A DNA stretch of 64,000 bases from assembly GCA_009363875.1 (NCBI GenBank), contig CM018683.1, positions 46,117,711-46,181,710 of the forward strand, written 5' to 3'. The DNA comes from Mikania micrantha. Its lineage: Eukaryota; Streptophyta; Magnoliopsida; Asterales; Asteraceae. Positions 11,921 through 22,693 of the stretch are shown here, piece by piece; the stretch's first letter is position 1; each line of letters starts with the position of its first letter. The position numbers and the translations under genes were made by a program. The notes under the pieces were generated by a model. The model ran no database searches, was not told the DNA's origin, and was given only the letters and a program-made list of their open reading frames with translations.

Positions 11921-11932
11921 GCTCTGATACCA
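11921..11932 (-). other. Primer-binding site (tRNA-iMet), element A
   Basis: The minus strand reads TGGTATCAGAGC, the common plant binding site for the 3' end of initiator methionine tRNA, three bases inside the right LTR. It fixes the orientation: the 5' LTR is on the right. Confidence 0.9.
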
Positions 11933-12418
11933 ATCTGTCACACCCCGAGCCGGCGGGGTAGGATCGAAGTCCCCGTCGGGCGGAAGGTTCTCAGAGTGCG
12001 ATATCGTGAATGATAATCGTGATGATCAGATTGTTTACATAGCATCAATGTTAAGAATAATTAAGCACAATAACATATAAACTAGGATTTACAAAGTTAA
12101 ATTACAATGTCAATGTTTAGTAATTTAACTAAGTAAACCTATTCAAAAGAATCAAATATATCTATCTTGCATTTGTACAAGATAGCAAAAAGAGATTCGT
12201 ATCGATCTCAAAAGATGTGCTTCTTCAAAAGTCAACTAGGATCTAAGTCTGGACATCCTAGTATGCAATCCTGAATCTTAGCTTAATCCTGTGCGTCACC
12301 TGAGAAAGCATGAAGGAAAATAAAGTCAACACAATGGTTGGTGAGTTCATGTAGTTTTTGTGTAAAAATAGTTTGTAAAATCCTTTGAATGACAACCTTA
12401 ACCTCACCATTAACCACC

Positions 12419-12990
12419 TATACCATCTGATTCAGTATGCTTATATATAGGGCATATGTAGGGGACAAGCCCCAGCCACCGTCCCACCACATACTGAACC
12501 ACATGATATATTGTTCCTGATGATGATTAAGCGTCTCATCCTACCCGTATGATTCCCAAAATGTTTGATTCCCAATGTTTGATTCCAAGTGTTTGATTCT
12601 TGAATTAGATTACCCTGTAATTGTTTACCTTGATTCCCTGAATGACAACCTTAACCTCACTAACAACCACCTATGCTATTCAACCAAGTATGCTTATATA
12701 TAGGGCATATGTAGGGGACAAGCCCCAGCCACCGTCCCACCACATACCGGGCTGCTTAACATATTGTTATTAATGATAATTAAGCGTTTCACTCCACTAC
12801 ATTGATTCTATAACGTATGATTCTTAGCATTTGTATTCCCTGCCAATGTTTACTTTGTTTCCCTCGAAATGACAACCTTAACCTCACTAACAACCACCTA
12901 TGCTATCCAACCAAGTATGCTTATATATAGGGCATATTAGGGGACAAGCCCCAGCCACCGTCCCACCACATACCGGGCTGCTTAACATAT
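12419..12990 (-). repeat. Three hairpin modules (TATATAGGGCATATG core), right LTR of A
   Basis: Copies at about 12419-12510, 12672-12764 and 12899-12990, matching those at 5735-6308. Copy 1 has one stem mismatch relative to the left LTR. Copy 3 has lost three bases of the core (GGGCATATTAGGGG). In element orientation all three lie downstream of the putative splice donor and upstream of gag, that is, inside the presumed leader intron. Confidence 0.75.
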
Positions 12991-13233
12991 TGTTATTAAT
13001 GATAATTAAGCGTTTCACTCCACACCATTGATTCCACAACGAATAAGTATCAAGTTTAATAGGCACCATTATGGACAGCTGAAAACCCTAAGGAGTTCAG
13101 CATCCATCCATAATGATCCTATTTATGACTTGTGACATGTTTTGATAGAGAAAACTTCAAGTTAACACAAAGTCAACTAGAAGAACTCAATCATTCTAGT
13201 CACTTGTCATCACCATGGATGAATCAAGAAGAA

Positions 13234-13481
13234 CACTGAATGACTAGTAGGGGTTGACACACAGGTCAACACGCGGCGGCCAAATCAGTCTGTCTTACAT
13301 GACTCTGACAAAGAAGAACACTGATGACTAGTAGGGGTTGACACACAGGTCAACACGCGGCGGCCAACAGTCTGTCTTACAATGTCCAAAAGTTTATGCA
13401 TACAAGTCTAAAGCATTCGCATTGTTTCACTGATGACTAGTAGGGGTTGACATACAGGTCAACACACGGCGGTCGATCAGT
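13234..13481 (-). repeat. Three ACTGAT...ATCAGT hairpin repeats, right LTR of A
   Basis: Copies at about 13234-13289, 13320-13371 and 13429-13481, matching 6552-6797. The inner GTTGAC/GTCAAC hairpin is kept in all; copy 3 has CATACAG in the loop. Confidence 0.7.
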
Positions 13482-13484
13482 CTT

Positions 13485-13760
13485 TTGTTTAAGCATCTCA
13501 TGTTTCAAGCATTCAAGTGTTCAAGCATCCAAATGTATCAAGCATTCCAAGTGTTCATGTATCCCAAGTATATCATGCATTCAAGTATTCAAGTATTCCG
13601 AATGTATCAAGCATTCACGTGTGTCAAGTATTCTAAGTATAACAAGTATTCACGTGTTTTCAAGTATCTCAAGTGTAACAAGTATTCACATGTTCTCAAG
13701 TATTTCAAGTGTATTAAGCATCCTAGTATTTCAAGCATCTCACGTATATAAGTATTTCTA
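13485..13760. repeat. Degenerate CAAGTATTC tandem repeats
   Basis: About 275 bp of ~10-bp units (TCAAGCATTC, TCAAGTATTC, TCAAGTGT). It is a longer version of 6800-6960. The two overlapping open frames are repeat artefacts rich in Ser, Ile, Lys and Tyr. Confidence 0.65.
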
Positions 13761-14934
13761 AGCATATATGTTTCAAGTTAAGTTTAAACAAATCATTGTA
13801 AGTGTAAAGTAATTTAATACTTTACTAAAAGTGTAGAACATTAACTTTCTGAAATGATTGTATAAAGCATTAGTGTTTAGTTTAAGTATTTTTCAAGCCT
13901 TAAGATTTTGTATATAGTTAACCATAGAGTTTATAAGTTAAACCTCAATCGTATAGTTTAAGCACATCGCTTATAACTTAAGTATTTCGCTCCAAGTTAA
14001 GTATCAAGTTTATATCATAAGCGTTTAGCATAAGGTCTAGGTGTCAAATCTATGTTGTAAGACTCAAGAATTTAGTCTAAACATCTCGTTTAAAGTGTAA
14101 GTATCAAGTTTATAGCTTCTCAAGTATACTAGTTTCCAGTTTGATCACAAAGTGTTTGTATAATGTAAATAAGTATAAAGTAAATAGCATTTGCTAATTA
14201 CACTATAGCCTTAGTCTTTGGTTTCCCACCCAAGCATTTCCATATCATGCATTGTAAATATGTATAAAAGCATTTAATAAACATTTCAATAAATATTTAA
14301 CATGCTTCTCAGTCCCGAAGTAAATCAAGAAGGTTTGAAAAGTGACAAATGAACTCACCTGTGTTTGAAGCGGTTGACTAAGTTCTAAGCAAGAATGCAC
14401 GCGCTCTTTGTTGTGTTTGTGTAGTATATTCACGTTCCCGTATTGATTTCATGTTGTTTGTAGTTTATAAGTATAAGTTGTAACGATTTATGTGTGTGTA
14501 GGTGTTAGTGTTAGCCCTAAAGTTGGCTAACACTTTGAGTCTCGGTCTTTATTCGGCCCTGTTTACTTATTTTTGAATTTAATAACACTTAACCCAATTG
14601 AATTAAGGTTAGTACACTTGTCATTGGTTTTAACTCCAACTACATGTAAACTTTTCATGATATGTGTTCTTGAAACTAGTATAGTCCATAAGTACTACAC
14701 TTAAGTTTTAGTTGAGAAAGGTATAATTTCTTACCACTTTGTGAAAACTCAACTAGGTTGTTTCATGATTAATAATTTACTATGAAGTTATCCCTTTGAA
14801 TCTTTCATGGTTTAGATGTTATGAATGCATTAAGTACAAGGATTTAAACACCTTTGTAGTAATTTCCCCAAGACCACCATGCATGTTATTCACAACACTT
14901 TAATTCAAACGTTTGGTTACATCTTTACGCATGG

Positions 14935-15800
14935 GCCTTATTAGTTCTCATAGCCTAAATTGTTGAATTAACCCATAAGTCTTGGGCCGGATTCTTTGTA
15001 TGCGGGCCCTAGTTAGGCAAAATGGGCCTAATACCCAAAAGTTTTGGGCTATGTCGAGTGGAGACAAGAAATGGGCCATAACCCAATTATTGGGCCAAGG
15101 GTGTGGGCTGCGAAAATGGGCAGCCCCTAGATTGGGCCGATCGGTTGGGCCACTTAAGATTGGGCCGAAGGTTTAGGGTTTCCTGGGCTAACTAATCCTC
15201 GTGGGCTGAATTACTTTGGGCCAGCACCACCCCCATGGTTCACACATGGCTGTGTAGGCCAAAGAAAGAATTGTGGCCGTATAAACCATGTGGGCCGCAG
15301 AATTCCCTTGGGCCAAATTGAGAAATGGGCTAGGTAACAATGTTGGGCTAACTATTGTCTAATGGATTGAGTTTCAACCGGTTTGAACGAAGTGAAGCTC
15401 CCACATTCCAGCGAACCTTTCTTTCTTTTGAGCCCAGGTTCGGCCATCTAACCATAATCAGCAGGGTTCGTCTCTAGCTCCTAGGTTCGTTGGTGTAGCA
15501 GCAAGGTTCGTTTCTCAGTCAAGGTAGAAGGTTCGTGAAACCGTAGGTTCGTCTCCCAGATGGTTCGTCATGCCTGGGTTCGCAACTTCCTGCTTAGTTC
15601 AGCTCTGAAACAGGTTCGAAAAAGGGAAGGTTCGGCGCTTCAAGAAGGTTCGGTGGGTGCTAAGGGTTCGGTGAAGGCTTCTGGTTCGGCTTTCATGCAT
15701 TCCCCACGAACCTGTACCTACTTATCACCATCGTGCAGCTTCAAACCATCAATTTGGCGTTTCCCATGCTGCTGTTACACCCAGCTAGGTTCTCGAGGTG
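14935..15800. repeat. TGGGCC cluster followed by GGTTCG array (LTR)
   Basis: TGGGCC/GGGCT motifs run from 14935 to 15330. From 15420 to 15800 there are about 14 copies of GGTTCG, spaced roughly 15-30 bp apart. This occupies the same LTR position as the CGAATG array in the left LTR, yet the motif differs. Confidence 0.7.
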
Positions 15801-16930
15801 GTGTAGGTTCGAAGGTTAGGACCGTTAGCTGGTTTTAGAGTTAGGTCGATACACACACACACTCAAACCCTATAAATCCGAACCTTTAAGCATCATTACC
15901 TCAAAATCAGCTAAAAGAATCCACAGATCGGTTGTACTTTTGTGTAGAGGGAGTCGAGAGCTTCGCGTGGACACCAAAAACGCCCGATTTCGTCTTCAAA
16001 CGAGTGAGATCTTGAAGGTTGAAGGTGATAATTCTTGAGAGAGAGATGGAAACGGGAATGGAGCTAGAGAGAGAAGAAGATGTGTGAAAAAAATGAGATG
16101 AAAGTCTCATTTAAGACTTTAAATACCCCGAGGGTTTTCGGGTTCGTTTTGGTTGCTCGGTTTTCGTTTTCGTCGCGTTTCCGGATCGTAACGCGTGTAT
16201 TTTTCGTCATTTAAATAAAAGAACTAGAACTTTATTTTAAATATTAGGAGGGTAATTTATTTATAGAAATGTTTTAAATATTATTATTCTTGAATAATTT
16301 ATCGTAATTTATTATTTTTAACGCGTTTCATTATTTATTCGCGTATTTTGTCTTACACGCCTGAGATTAAAATAGTTTCGTTTTTAATTTATTTCTGATG
16401 AGTTTCAAAATTGTAAAACAGGAAATATTTTATTTCCTTAATTTTATTACCGTTCGAATCGTCTTTCGTTTCGTTTTGTTTTGTCAGAAAACGTCGCTTA
16501 CGCGCGTCTTCGTACAGAGAGCCAACTGTAGGAACACGATCATACATTTCACTTTCTGATTTTGTTTTCTACTTTTCAATCATCGTTTCAGATCGTTAAA
16601 CTATCAGATCTATTCGTACAGATCGTCACCTTTACGAATAGTTCGTCAGTTTAGCATTCCATAACAACAATTGTTATTGTTTTGTTCTGTTTATCCTCAC
16701 ATACGTTTAAACCTAATAACACAAAATTAAACATGTTTGCATCTGTTCATGATTGTCTGATGTGTTTCTGACTGTTTAAACCATGATGTTTAAATCAGAA
16801 TTTCAGAAACATCATGTAATAGTTTATGTTTGTCATCGAATGTTAATAGCCTCTATGTTTTTCTCCTAGTTTGCACTTGAGTTACTGTACAGTTTACTGT
16901 TCCGGTAACGATTCCGGCACAGATGTTACA

Positions 16931-17469
16931 CGGCCAATTGATGTTACGATTAACATACCGACCTTACTCGCCGGAGGTTTGTCAAACCAATGGTACCACT
17001 ATGCTATCGTCGGTTTAGATCCCACTAAATTAATTGGTAAACGATTCTGAGAAGGGACTTACATTGAAACTTGAATATATGGCACATGATTGAAATGATA
17101 TAATACAGACAGTTCAATAGCAATCAATTGTATTGTGTTCATCAATGTTGTTTGTTCTCAATGTTGTGTGTTCTTATTGTTGCTAATAAAGTTAAATAAG
17201 ATCTTGTCTTATTATACAATATTAGTTGTACTTTGTTATTGATTTTATGCTCATCTTGACTCAATGTTTTATTATTAAGAGTTTTAAGTATAAAAACTTA
17301 GGTTTTGCATGAAAGGTTATCAACCTTTAATGTCTTGAAGCTTAACTATGTGTTATCATTGCCCAAATTGTATTAACATCTCACAACTTACCACCTTTGT
17401 AGTGAAACATACTTAGTATGTGGTTTAAATGCATGCTATACATGGTTATTGATTTTTATGTGTTAGGCT
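16931..17469. other. Stretch between LTR and next LTR fragment, with an unidentified coding-like piece
   Basis: Just outside the LTR end, about 16935-17045 on the plus strand reads open as a peptide with 'LAGGLSNQWYHYAIVGLD' before a stop. I do not recognise it. It could be a gene scrap next to the element. The rest is AT-rich with no supported feature. Confidence 0.3.
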
Positions 17470-18064
17470 ATACTATTAACCATGTGGGCAGAGAATCAAT
17501 TTGGGCCGAATAATTTACGTGGGCTAACCCAAGTGTCATGGCCGGTTGGTTTGCTTGGGTCGAATAGGGTTGTGGCCTGGGTTAACCACATGGACCAAGC
17601 CAATCCATTTGGGCCGAAATCAGAAAACGGGCCAACTGTGAATGAGATGGCCGGTTATTTGCTACTGGGCCGATTGATGTCTTTGGACCGTGGGTGGGTA
17701 TGGGCCACTATTGGGCCAGAATACTTGCATGGCTTAGGTCCTTGGTCGAGTGGTGCCACTGTTTGCCGGATCCATGAAATCGGGTAACAAATGGGACCAG
17801 CGAACCTATCAGTAGCAATCTAGGGTTCGGCCGAAACCTTAGGTTCATGACAACCCATGAGAGGTTCGCCATGGAAGGTTCGTTTCTGAAGGGTTCGTGG
17901 AGCCTGTGCGGGTTCGGCAAGGTAAGGGTTCGGCCAACACTTGTACAGGTTCGGTGGTGATGCGGCCAAAGGTTCGTGGTTCATGTACACACAGGTTCGT
18001 TGGGTTCTAGGTTCGCCCATGCATGAGATTCATGACTGTGTGAGGTTCGGCAAATGTTAGGTTC

Positions 18065-18334
18065 TGTGACACCTTAGGCAAATCCCACATCGGCCGTGGA
18101 CAGGAGAGATCCTTGGTTCATATGTAATAACCCACCTCTTATACCAACAACGCGTTTTGGGGCTTAATGGTAGTGGATGAGAGGAGAACTCCACAGTTAA
18201 GCTTGCTCAGGTGACAGCAATCCAGGATGGGTGACCCCTTGGGAAGTTTTCACCCGGGCGACCAAAAGCAAAGCCGTGAGCTATAATTTGGCAAAGCGGA
18301 CAATATTGCTGGTAAAACGTGGCAGGGTGTTACA
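18065..18334 (+). repeat. Left LTR of Cassandra TRIM
   Basis: 270 bp. Differs from the right LTR by a handful of bases (for example GCTTGCTC against GTGTGCTC, and CGTGGCAGGG against CGAGGCGGGG). Confidence 0.9.
18185..18247 (+). other. 5S-rRNA-like segment in the TRIM LTR
   Basis: GAACTCCACAGTTAAGC, then GGATGGGTGACCCC and TTGGGAAGT, match the plant 5S rRNA region that holds the internal Pol III promoter (A box and C box). The second LTR copy is at 18622-18684. It is not a 5S gene, because the 5' third of 5S rRNA is absent. In Cassandra these boxes are thought to drive Pol III transcription. Confidence 0.85.
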
Positions 18335-18501
18335 GAATGGTATCAGAGACACTCCTGTGCCGTTCGGGATGTGGGGCAAACCTCATCCAGGGCGATGAGT
18401 CCCGGGGGGTGTCCGGAGGACACCTTAGGCAGATCCTACACGCCAGAGAGGCTAGCGGGGCAAACCTCATCGAGGACGATGAGTCCCGGGGGGGGGGTGT
18501 A

Positions 18502-18771
18502 TGTGACACCTTAGGCAAATCCCACATCGGCCGTGGACAGGAGAGATCCTTGGTTCATATGTAATAACCCGCCTCTTATACCAACAACGCGTTTTGGGGC
18601 TTAATGGTAGTGGATGAGAGGAGAACTCCACAGTTAAGTGTGCTCAGGTGACAACAATCTAGGATGGGTGACCCCCTGTGAAGTTTTCACCTGGGCGACC
18701 AAAAGCAAAGCCGTGAGCTATAATTTGGCAAAGCGGACAATATTGCTGGTAAAACGAGGCGGGGTGTTACA
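18502..18771 (+). repeat. Right LTR of Cassandra TRIM
   Basis: 270 bp, same ends as the left LTR. Preceded by a run of ten Gs and GTGTA. Confidence 0.9.
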
Positions 18772-20166
18772 AGTTCGGTGATCCAACATGGGTTCGGCTG
18801 ATCGAGGTTGGTGGCGTGGGAGGGTTCACTTGGATGAAAGGTTCGCTGCCCACTTGGGTTCGTGACATCAGATGCGTGATCAGCAGGGTTCGTGGCTCCA
18901 GTTTCACCATCTAGGGTTAACAACACTAAGGTTTGGCCGCCATCAGAAGGTTCGGCTCTTCCTTCCATTGCCCGAACCCAGATTGTCCCTCATTTTTATC
19001 ATCAACCCAAGTTAGTTGCAGGTCCATCCCTGGCATCATCACCCTCCTGCTGGTTTCGTTTCCACCGATGTGTGGTTCGCATGATGGCTAGAGTCAACTA
19101 GGTCGTGGTTCGAACCAACAAGGGGTGGAAAACCCTAACTTTCGTGTTTTTCATGGCTCCATACCTCAAATTTCAGTGGCTATCTTCTCCGATTTGCTGT
19201 ACTTCTAGGTAGAGGACATCAAGAGCTTCGTTTAGGCTCAAAAATCACTCGATTTCGTTAAGAAATGAGCAAGTTATAGTGTTTTTGAAGTGGGAATTCT
19301 AGTGAGAGAGAGGGAAAACGGGTGTGGGTGTTTAAAGAGAGAGAAATGAGATGAAAGGCCTCATTTACGCTTTAAATACCCCGAGGGTATTCGGGTTTGT
19401 TGCGGTTGCTCGTTTTTCGTCTCCGTTGCGTTTCCGGATTATTATGCGCGTTATTTACGTGTTTTAAATAAAAGAGTTTCTTTAGTTACTTTTTAATGAG
19501 TTTCAAAATTGTAAAACGTAAAATATTATATTTTCTTAAATTATTATCGTTCGTTTTGTTTTTTTTTCGTTTTCGTTTCGTCAGAACGCGTCACCATCGC
19601 GCGTATTCGTTCGAATCGTCACCCGAACGAACACGACGATGGTTTTGCTTCCTGACTTTTGTTTTCTACTTTCCAGTCATCATTTCATAACGTTAAACTC
19701 ACAGATATGTTTGTGTGAATCGTCACCCACGCAAACGCACTGTCAGTTCATTATTCTGCAACAACACTGCAATTATGTTTTGAATTGTATTTCCTCACTA
19801 ACGGACTCAACTAAGCATCCTGTTTTGAAATTGTTTTCATACTGATTTGTAGGTCATCCGATTCCTGTCATCTATGGATATCAGATCGCAACCGACATGT
19901 TCTTGTTGTTTACTTGTACACTGTTGTATATTTTGATTCGTTGTATTAACTGTACTTAGGTTTTCACCTAAACACAAATAACTATTGTTTATCATGAGTC
20001 GTTGTACTTACGATATTTAAGTTTTCACATAAATACGTACAACCGTTTCTTGTATTTTGAATTCTGTTATCACAAACATTGTTCATCTATTGCATTTACA
20101 CACAGTAAAAGGTGAAAGTACCCGTACCGTACGGACTGGCCGGACGATCAGGTACTGGATGTCACA

Positions 20167-20867
20167 CTTCACAGGTTTGCCACCACATGATGGTCACGCC
20201 CCTATGTGTAGTGACGATGTGGGTGATGAGGGAGTGATGGAGGGTGGTCAAGCCCACCTCACGTTTCATAACACATAGCCTTACACTAAGAATAACTATA
20301 TAACTTATTAATTGTCATATTTTAGTTATTCAACCTAAATACATACATTTAACCTACTTTTATTTTATAACATAAAAATACATAAATTGAAACATATCCA
20401 TGCACGAGAAAAGAATCAAAATTAAATCGACCAATGACAACAGATCCTTTCCAACAAAACACCATTTCATTAGTACATGAATTGAGTAAATTTCAATTGC
20501 CAACTTAGTGATTATATCTTTAACTTTATTATAAAATCTATTATGTTTGAATTAAAGTTAAAACATATTGCTGAGACAATATTATAAATCTTGTTATTAT
20601 TGGATTTCTTTAAGCGGGCTAAATGTACACCATAAAATAGATGTTTTAGCAATGTTTTCCCTGAATTTAATAACCAGATAACATAATAAATATATAAGAT
20701 ATTCCAAAAAATAATACACATTTAAACAAATATAATTGATGTTTAAACTAACATAATAATGTTAAAAAAATATAGGATTTGGTTATAATATTTCATCCTT
20801 TGGATTTCAGTTAAAAAAATCTGAAAACCAATACGACAGTTTTCTTGAAGCCGATTCGCATGCTTAC
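20167..20867. other. No supported gene
   Basis: 20167-20280 is a moderately GC-rich piece with a short open frame I do not recognise. It could be part of a MITE but no terminal repeats were found. The rest is AT-rich. Confidence 0.35.
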
Positions 20868-20930
20868 TTTGGGCTGACCGACCCTCTGGTTCCCGGTCCG
20901 GTCGGCCGGCCTGGTTCTGAAAACACTGTG
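20868..20930. mobile_element. Fragment of a CCGGCCGGCCTGG-type hAT MITE
   Basis: GGTCCGGTCGGCCGGCCTGG followed by TTCTGAAAACACTG matches the right end of the complete element at 21610-21842. The left part is missing. Confidence 0.5.
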
Positions 20931-21151
20931 TTTGAGCTTCAAATTATTAAAAGAAAAAAGTAAATGTCATTTAAAAATTAAAGACATATTCAGATAAATA
21001 TGTCAAGTTGTCAATTGTAAACATGTATTAATTTAGTAGTCAACATTCGGACGTGAAATTTTCATAAACTATGATTCATAAACACTTAACAAAAAAGTTA
21101 AATTAATATTTGTGATTCAGATCATTCTAATCTTTAACAAAAGTTTTGGTT

Positions 21152-21380
21152 AACCAAGGGCTTATAGCCTAATGGTTACCTCTTTGGCTTCTCTGTGAGA
21201 GGTTACGGGTTCAAATCCCTCACAAGGCGAAATATGGGTCATTGGGAGGTCAGGAGGTTTTCCGGTGCGGTTTCTTCTGGGGTGGTGGTGAGGTCTCAAC
21301 GGAGGTCATGGTAACTAAACCTTGGTGACGTGGCCTGAAAATCAGTGGTTCACACGTTGAGATCAAATGCCGTTAAAAAA
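21152..21380 (+). mobile_element. tRNA-derived SINE with 16-bp TSD
   Basis: A-box-like TAGCCTAATGG and B-box-like GGGTTCAAATCC form a Pol III promoter in a tRNA-like head. The body has GGTGCGGTTTCTTCTGG and the tail ends in CCGTT plus an A-run. AACAAAAGTTTTGGTT flanks both sides exactly (21136-21151, 21381-21396). The element is 229 bp. SINEs are mobilised by LINE proteins. Confidence 0.85.
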
Positions 21381-21609
21381 AACAAAAGTTTTGGTTGGTA
21401 GGCAGATTCTTGTTTAAATAAATAAATAATAGGAATAAATAGTCAGTCAACTCTCTTCATCAACTAATGATTGTATATTTTTTTCTATTAATGTGTTTAG
21501 ATTATTTTTGACACATGTATTTATGCTATTGGTTTGATTTATCAGGTTGGGTTCGTTATGAACGTGAGTGAAAAAATCAAGTTTGGTTAGTTAGGTAGGT
21601 GAACACGAG

Positions 21610-21842
21610 CAATGTTTTCATAACCGGACCGGACGTCGAACCGGTCTTCTTACTGGTCAGAGGTCGGACCGGATTAAAGAACCGGATGATTTTATATACA
21701 TTTTATAAATATATATATAGAAAAAATCAAAAAATATTAAAAAACGGTTCAATCACCGGTTTGACCGGTCGGTTCACCCAAAAACGACCCAGAACCCCTA
21801 ACCGGACCGGTCCGACCGGCCGGCCTGGTTTTCAAAACATTG
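21610..21842. mobile_element. hAT-type MITE
   Basis: TIRs CAATGTTTTCATAACCGG and (reversed right end) CAATGTTTTGAAAACCAGG. The flanking octamers AACACGAG and AACGCAAG match at 6 of 8 positions, fitting an aged 8-bp hAT target duplication. The 233-bp interior is rich in ACCGGT and has no transposase. Confidence 0.65.
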
Positions 21843-21850
21843 AACGCAAG

Positions 21851-22423
21851 TGAAATAAATATTTAATGAATAATTTTGGTTGGTTATTTGAAATGATAAT
21901 ATTATAAGCTAATTGAAAATTTTTAATAATATTATCTGATAACTTTTTTTAAATAAAAAGTTAAAGAAAACATAAAAAAAAAATAAAAAATTTTAGCATT
22001 TACTTTTTAACGATATAACTATATGAATATACTATTTTGGTACCAGCAAAATGCATCTGAAAAGATAACATTTAAATTGGGTAATTTTAAAGTTTTGCAT
22101 GGTTCGGCTTTTAACCATAACCATAACTAAAAGATATATATATATATTTTAATTTAACACTTAACTAAAAAATGACTCTAACTCTTAACATAAAAATAAA
22201 AAGCCAAATGAACCAAAAGTATCAAGAAATGATTCATTTGTTTTGAGGAACTTTTTCTTTTATAATTATTTTATCTCACTTCAATTCTTAAAGACTATCA
22301 ATGTAAGATAAAATGAATAAAGGAACAAAACATTTGTGTTTGATTTAAAAAACTTGTACCGTGTGCTATAAGAACTGTAAAGTTCTTAATTTTAAGATAT
22401 TTAATCAAATTATTATTTTGTCT
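21851..22423. other. AT-rich non-coding stretch
   Basis: Nothing supported apart from short (TA)n runs near 22130. Confidence 0.4.
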
Positions 22424-22439
22424 TTTTAATATGTATTAA

Positions 22440-22677
22440 TTTTTTTTTTGAACGGCGAAGGTCTTAATCGTGTGAACCCACTGTTTCCAGGCCATGTCAC
22501 CAAGGTCTAGTTATCTGGACCTCCCATGAGCCACCACAACCACCCCAGGAGGAAACCTCACTGGGAAAACCCCCTGGCCCCCCTCAGACTCCTTTTTCGC
22601 TGCGAGAGAGATTTGAATCCAAAACCTTTCATTTGGAAGAATCTTGGGGTACCATTGAGACAATGCCTCATTGGTAC
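22440..22677 (-). mobile_element. tRNA-derived SINE, same family as 21152
   Basis: On the minus strand it starts with a tRNA-like head (GGATTCAAATC as B box), has the family body (GGGGGTTTTCCCAGTGAGG, CCTTGGTGACATGGCCTGG) and ends CGCCGTTC plus a T/A run. TTTTAATATGTATTAA (16 bp) flanks both sides exactly (22424-22439, 22678-22693). Confidence 0.85.
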
Positions 22678-22693
22678 TTTTAATATGTATTAA

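Larger units (their letters stand above)
5252..16930 (-). mobile_element. Non-autonomous Ty3/gypsy (Tekay-like) element with gag only (element A)
   Basis: Two long terminal repeats (5252-9988 and 11936-16930) enclose a 1947-bp interior. The interior holds a tRNA-iMet primer-binding site next to the right LTR, a frameshifted gag with zinc knuckles, and a polypurine tract next to the left LTR. No protease, RT, RNase H or integrase is present, which matches the TR-GAG class. Flanking 5-mers differ (CATAT left, CGGCC right), so no TSD is seen. The LTRs match very closely at their inner (U5) ends but are strongly different in the middle, which suggests recombination between related elements. Gag similarity to the 52511-64000 element puts it in the same chromovirus group. 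Confidence 0.85.
11936..16930 (-). repeat. Right LTR (5' LTR) of element A
   Basis: 4995 bp, TGTCACACC to TGTTACA. On the minus strand it has TATTTAAA at about 16110-16120, a GGTTCG-rich stretch (15420-15800), a TGGGCC cluster (14935-15330), the donor-like AG|GTGAGTTC (14351-14360), repeat arrays and the hairpin modules. It pairs with 5252-9988, but the central 2 kb has a different motif content. Confidence 0.85.
18065..18771 (+). mobile_element. Complete Cassandra-type TRIM retrotransposon
   Basis: Two 270-bp LTRs (18065-18334 and 18502-18771) start TGTGACACC and end GTGTTACA. The interior is only 167 bp and has a tRNA-iMet primer site (TGGTATCAGAGA, 18338-18349) and a G-rich polypurine tract before the right LTR (about 18487-18500). 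The LTRs contain 5S-rRNA-like sequence, the hallmark of Cassandra. Flanks are GGTTC (18060-18064) and AGTTC (18772-18776), a 5-bp TSD with one mismatch. There is no coding capacity, so it depends on proteins from other retrotransposons. The interior also holds a tandem duplication of about 87 bp (copies near 18373-18408 and 18460-18495). Confidence 0.9.
17470..20166 (-). mobile_element. Third Ty3/gypsy LTR fragment, split by a Cassandra TRIM
   Basis: It shares the outer half of the element A LTRs: TGGGCC cluster (17480-17725), GGTTCG array (17815-18064 and 18772-19110), a TATTTAAA box on the minus strand near 19370-19380 beside 'taccccgagggt', and an outer TGTCACA at 20160-20166. The inner part with donor and hairpin modules is absent, so it is truncated at its left. 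The 707-bp TRIM at 18065-18771 sits inside the GGTTCG array. No coding sequence belongs to it. Confidence 0.65.

Noticed and set aside
13447..13761. Small Ser/Ile/Tyr-rich protein
   Set aside because: Translation of a 10-bp tandem repeat in two frames inside an LTR.
18185..18684. 5S rRNA genes
   Set aside because: Only the internal promoter part of 5S is present, twice, inside matching 270-bp LTRs. This is the Cassandra TRIM, not a 5S array.
21152..21225. tRNA gene
   Set aside because: A and B boxes are present, but no cloverleaf can be drawn and the sequence continues into a SINE body with tail and TSD.
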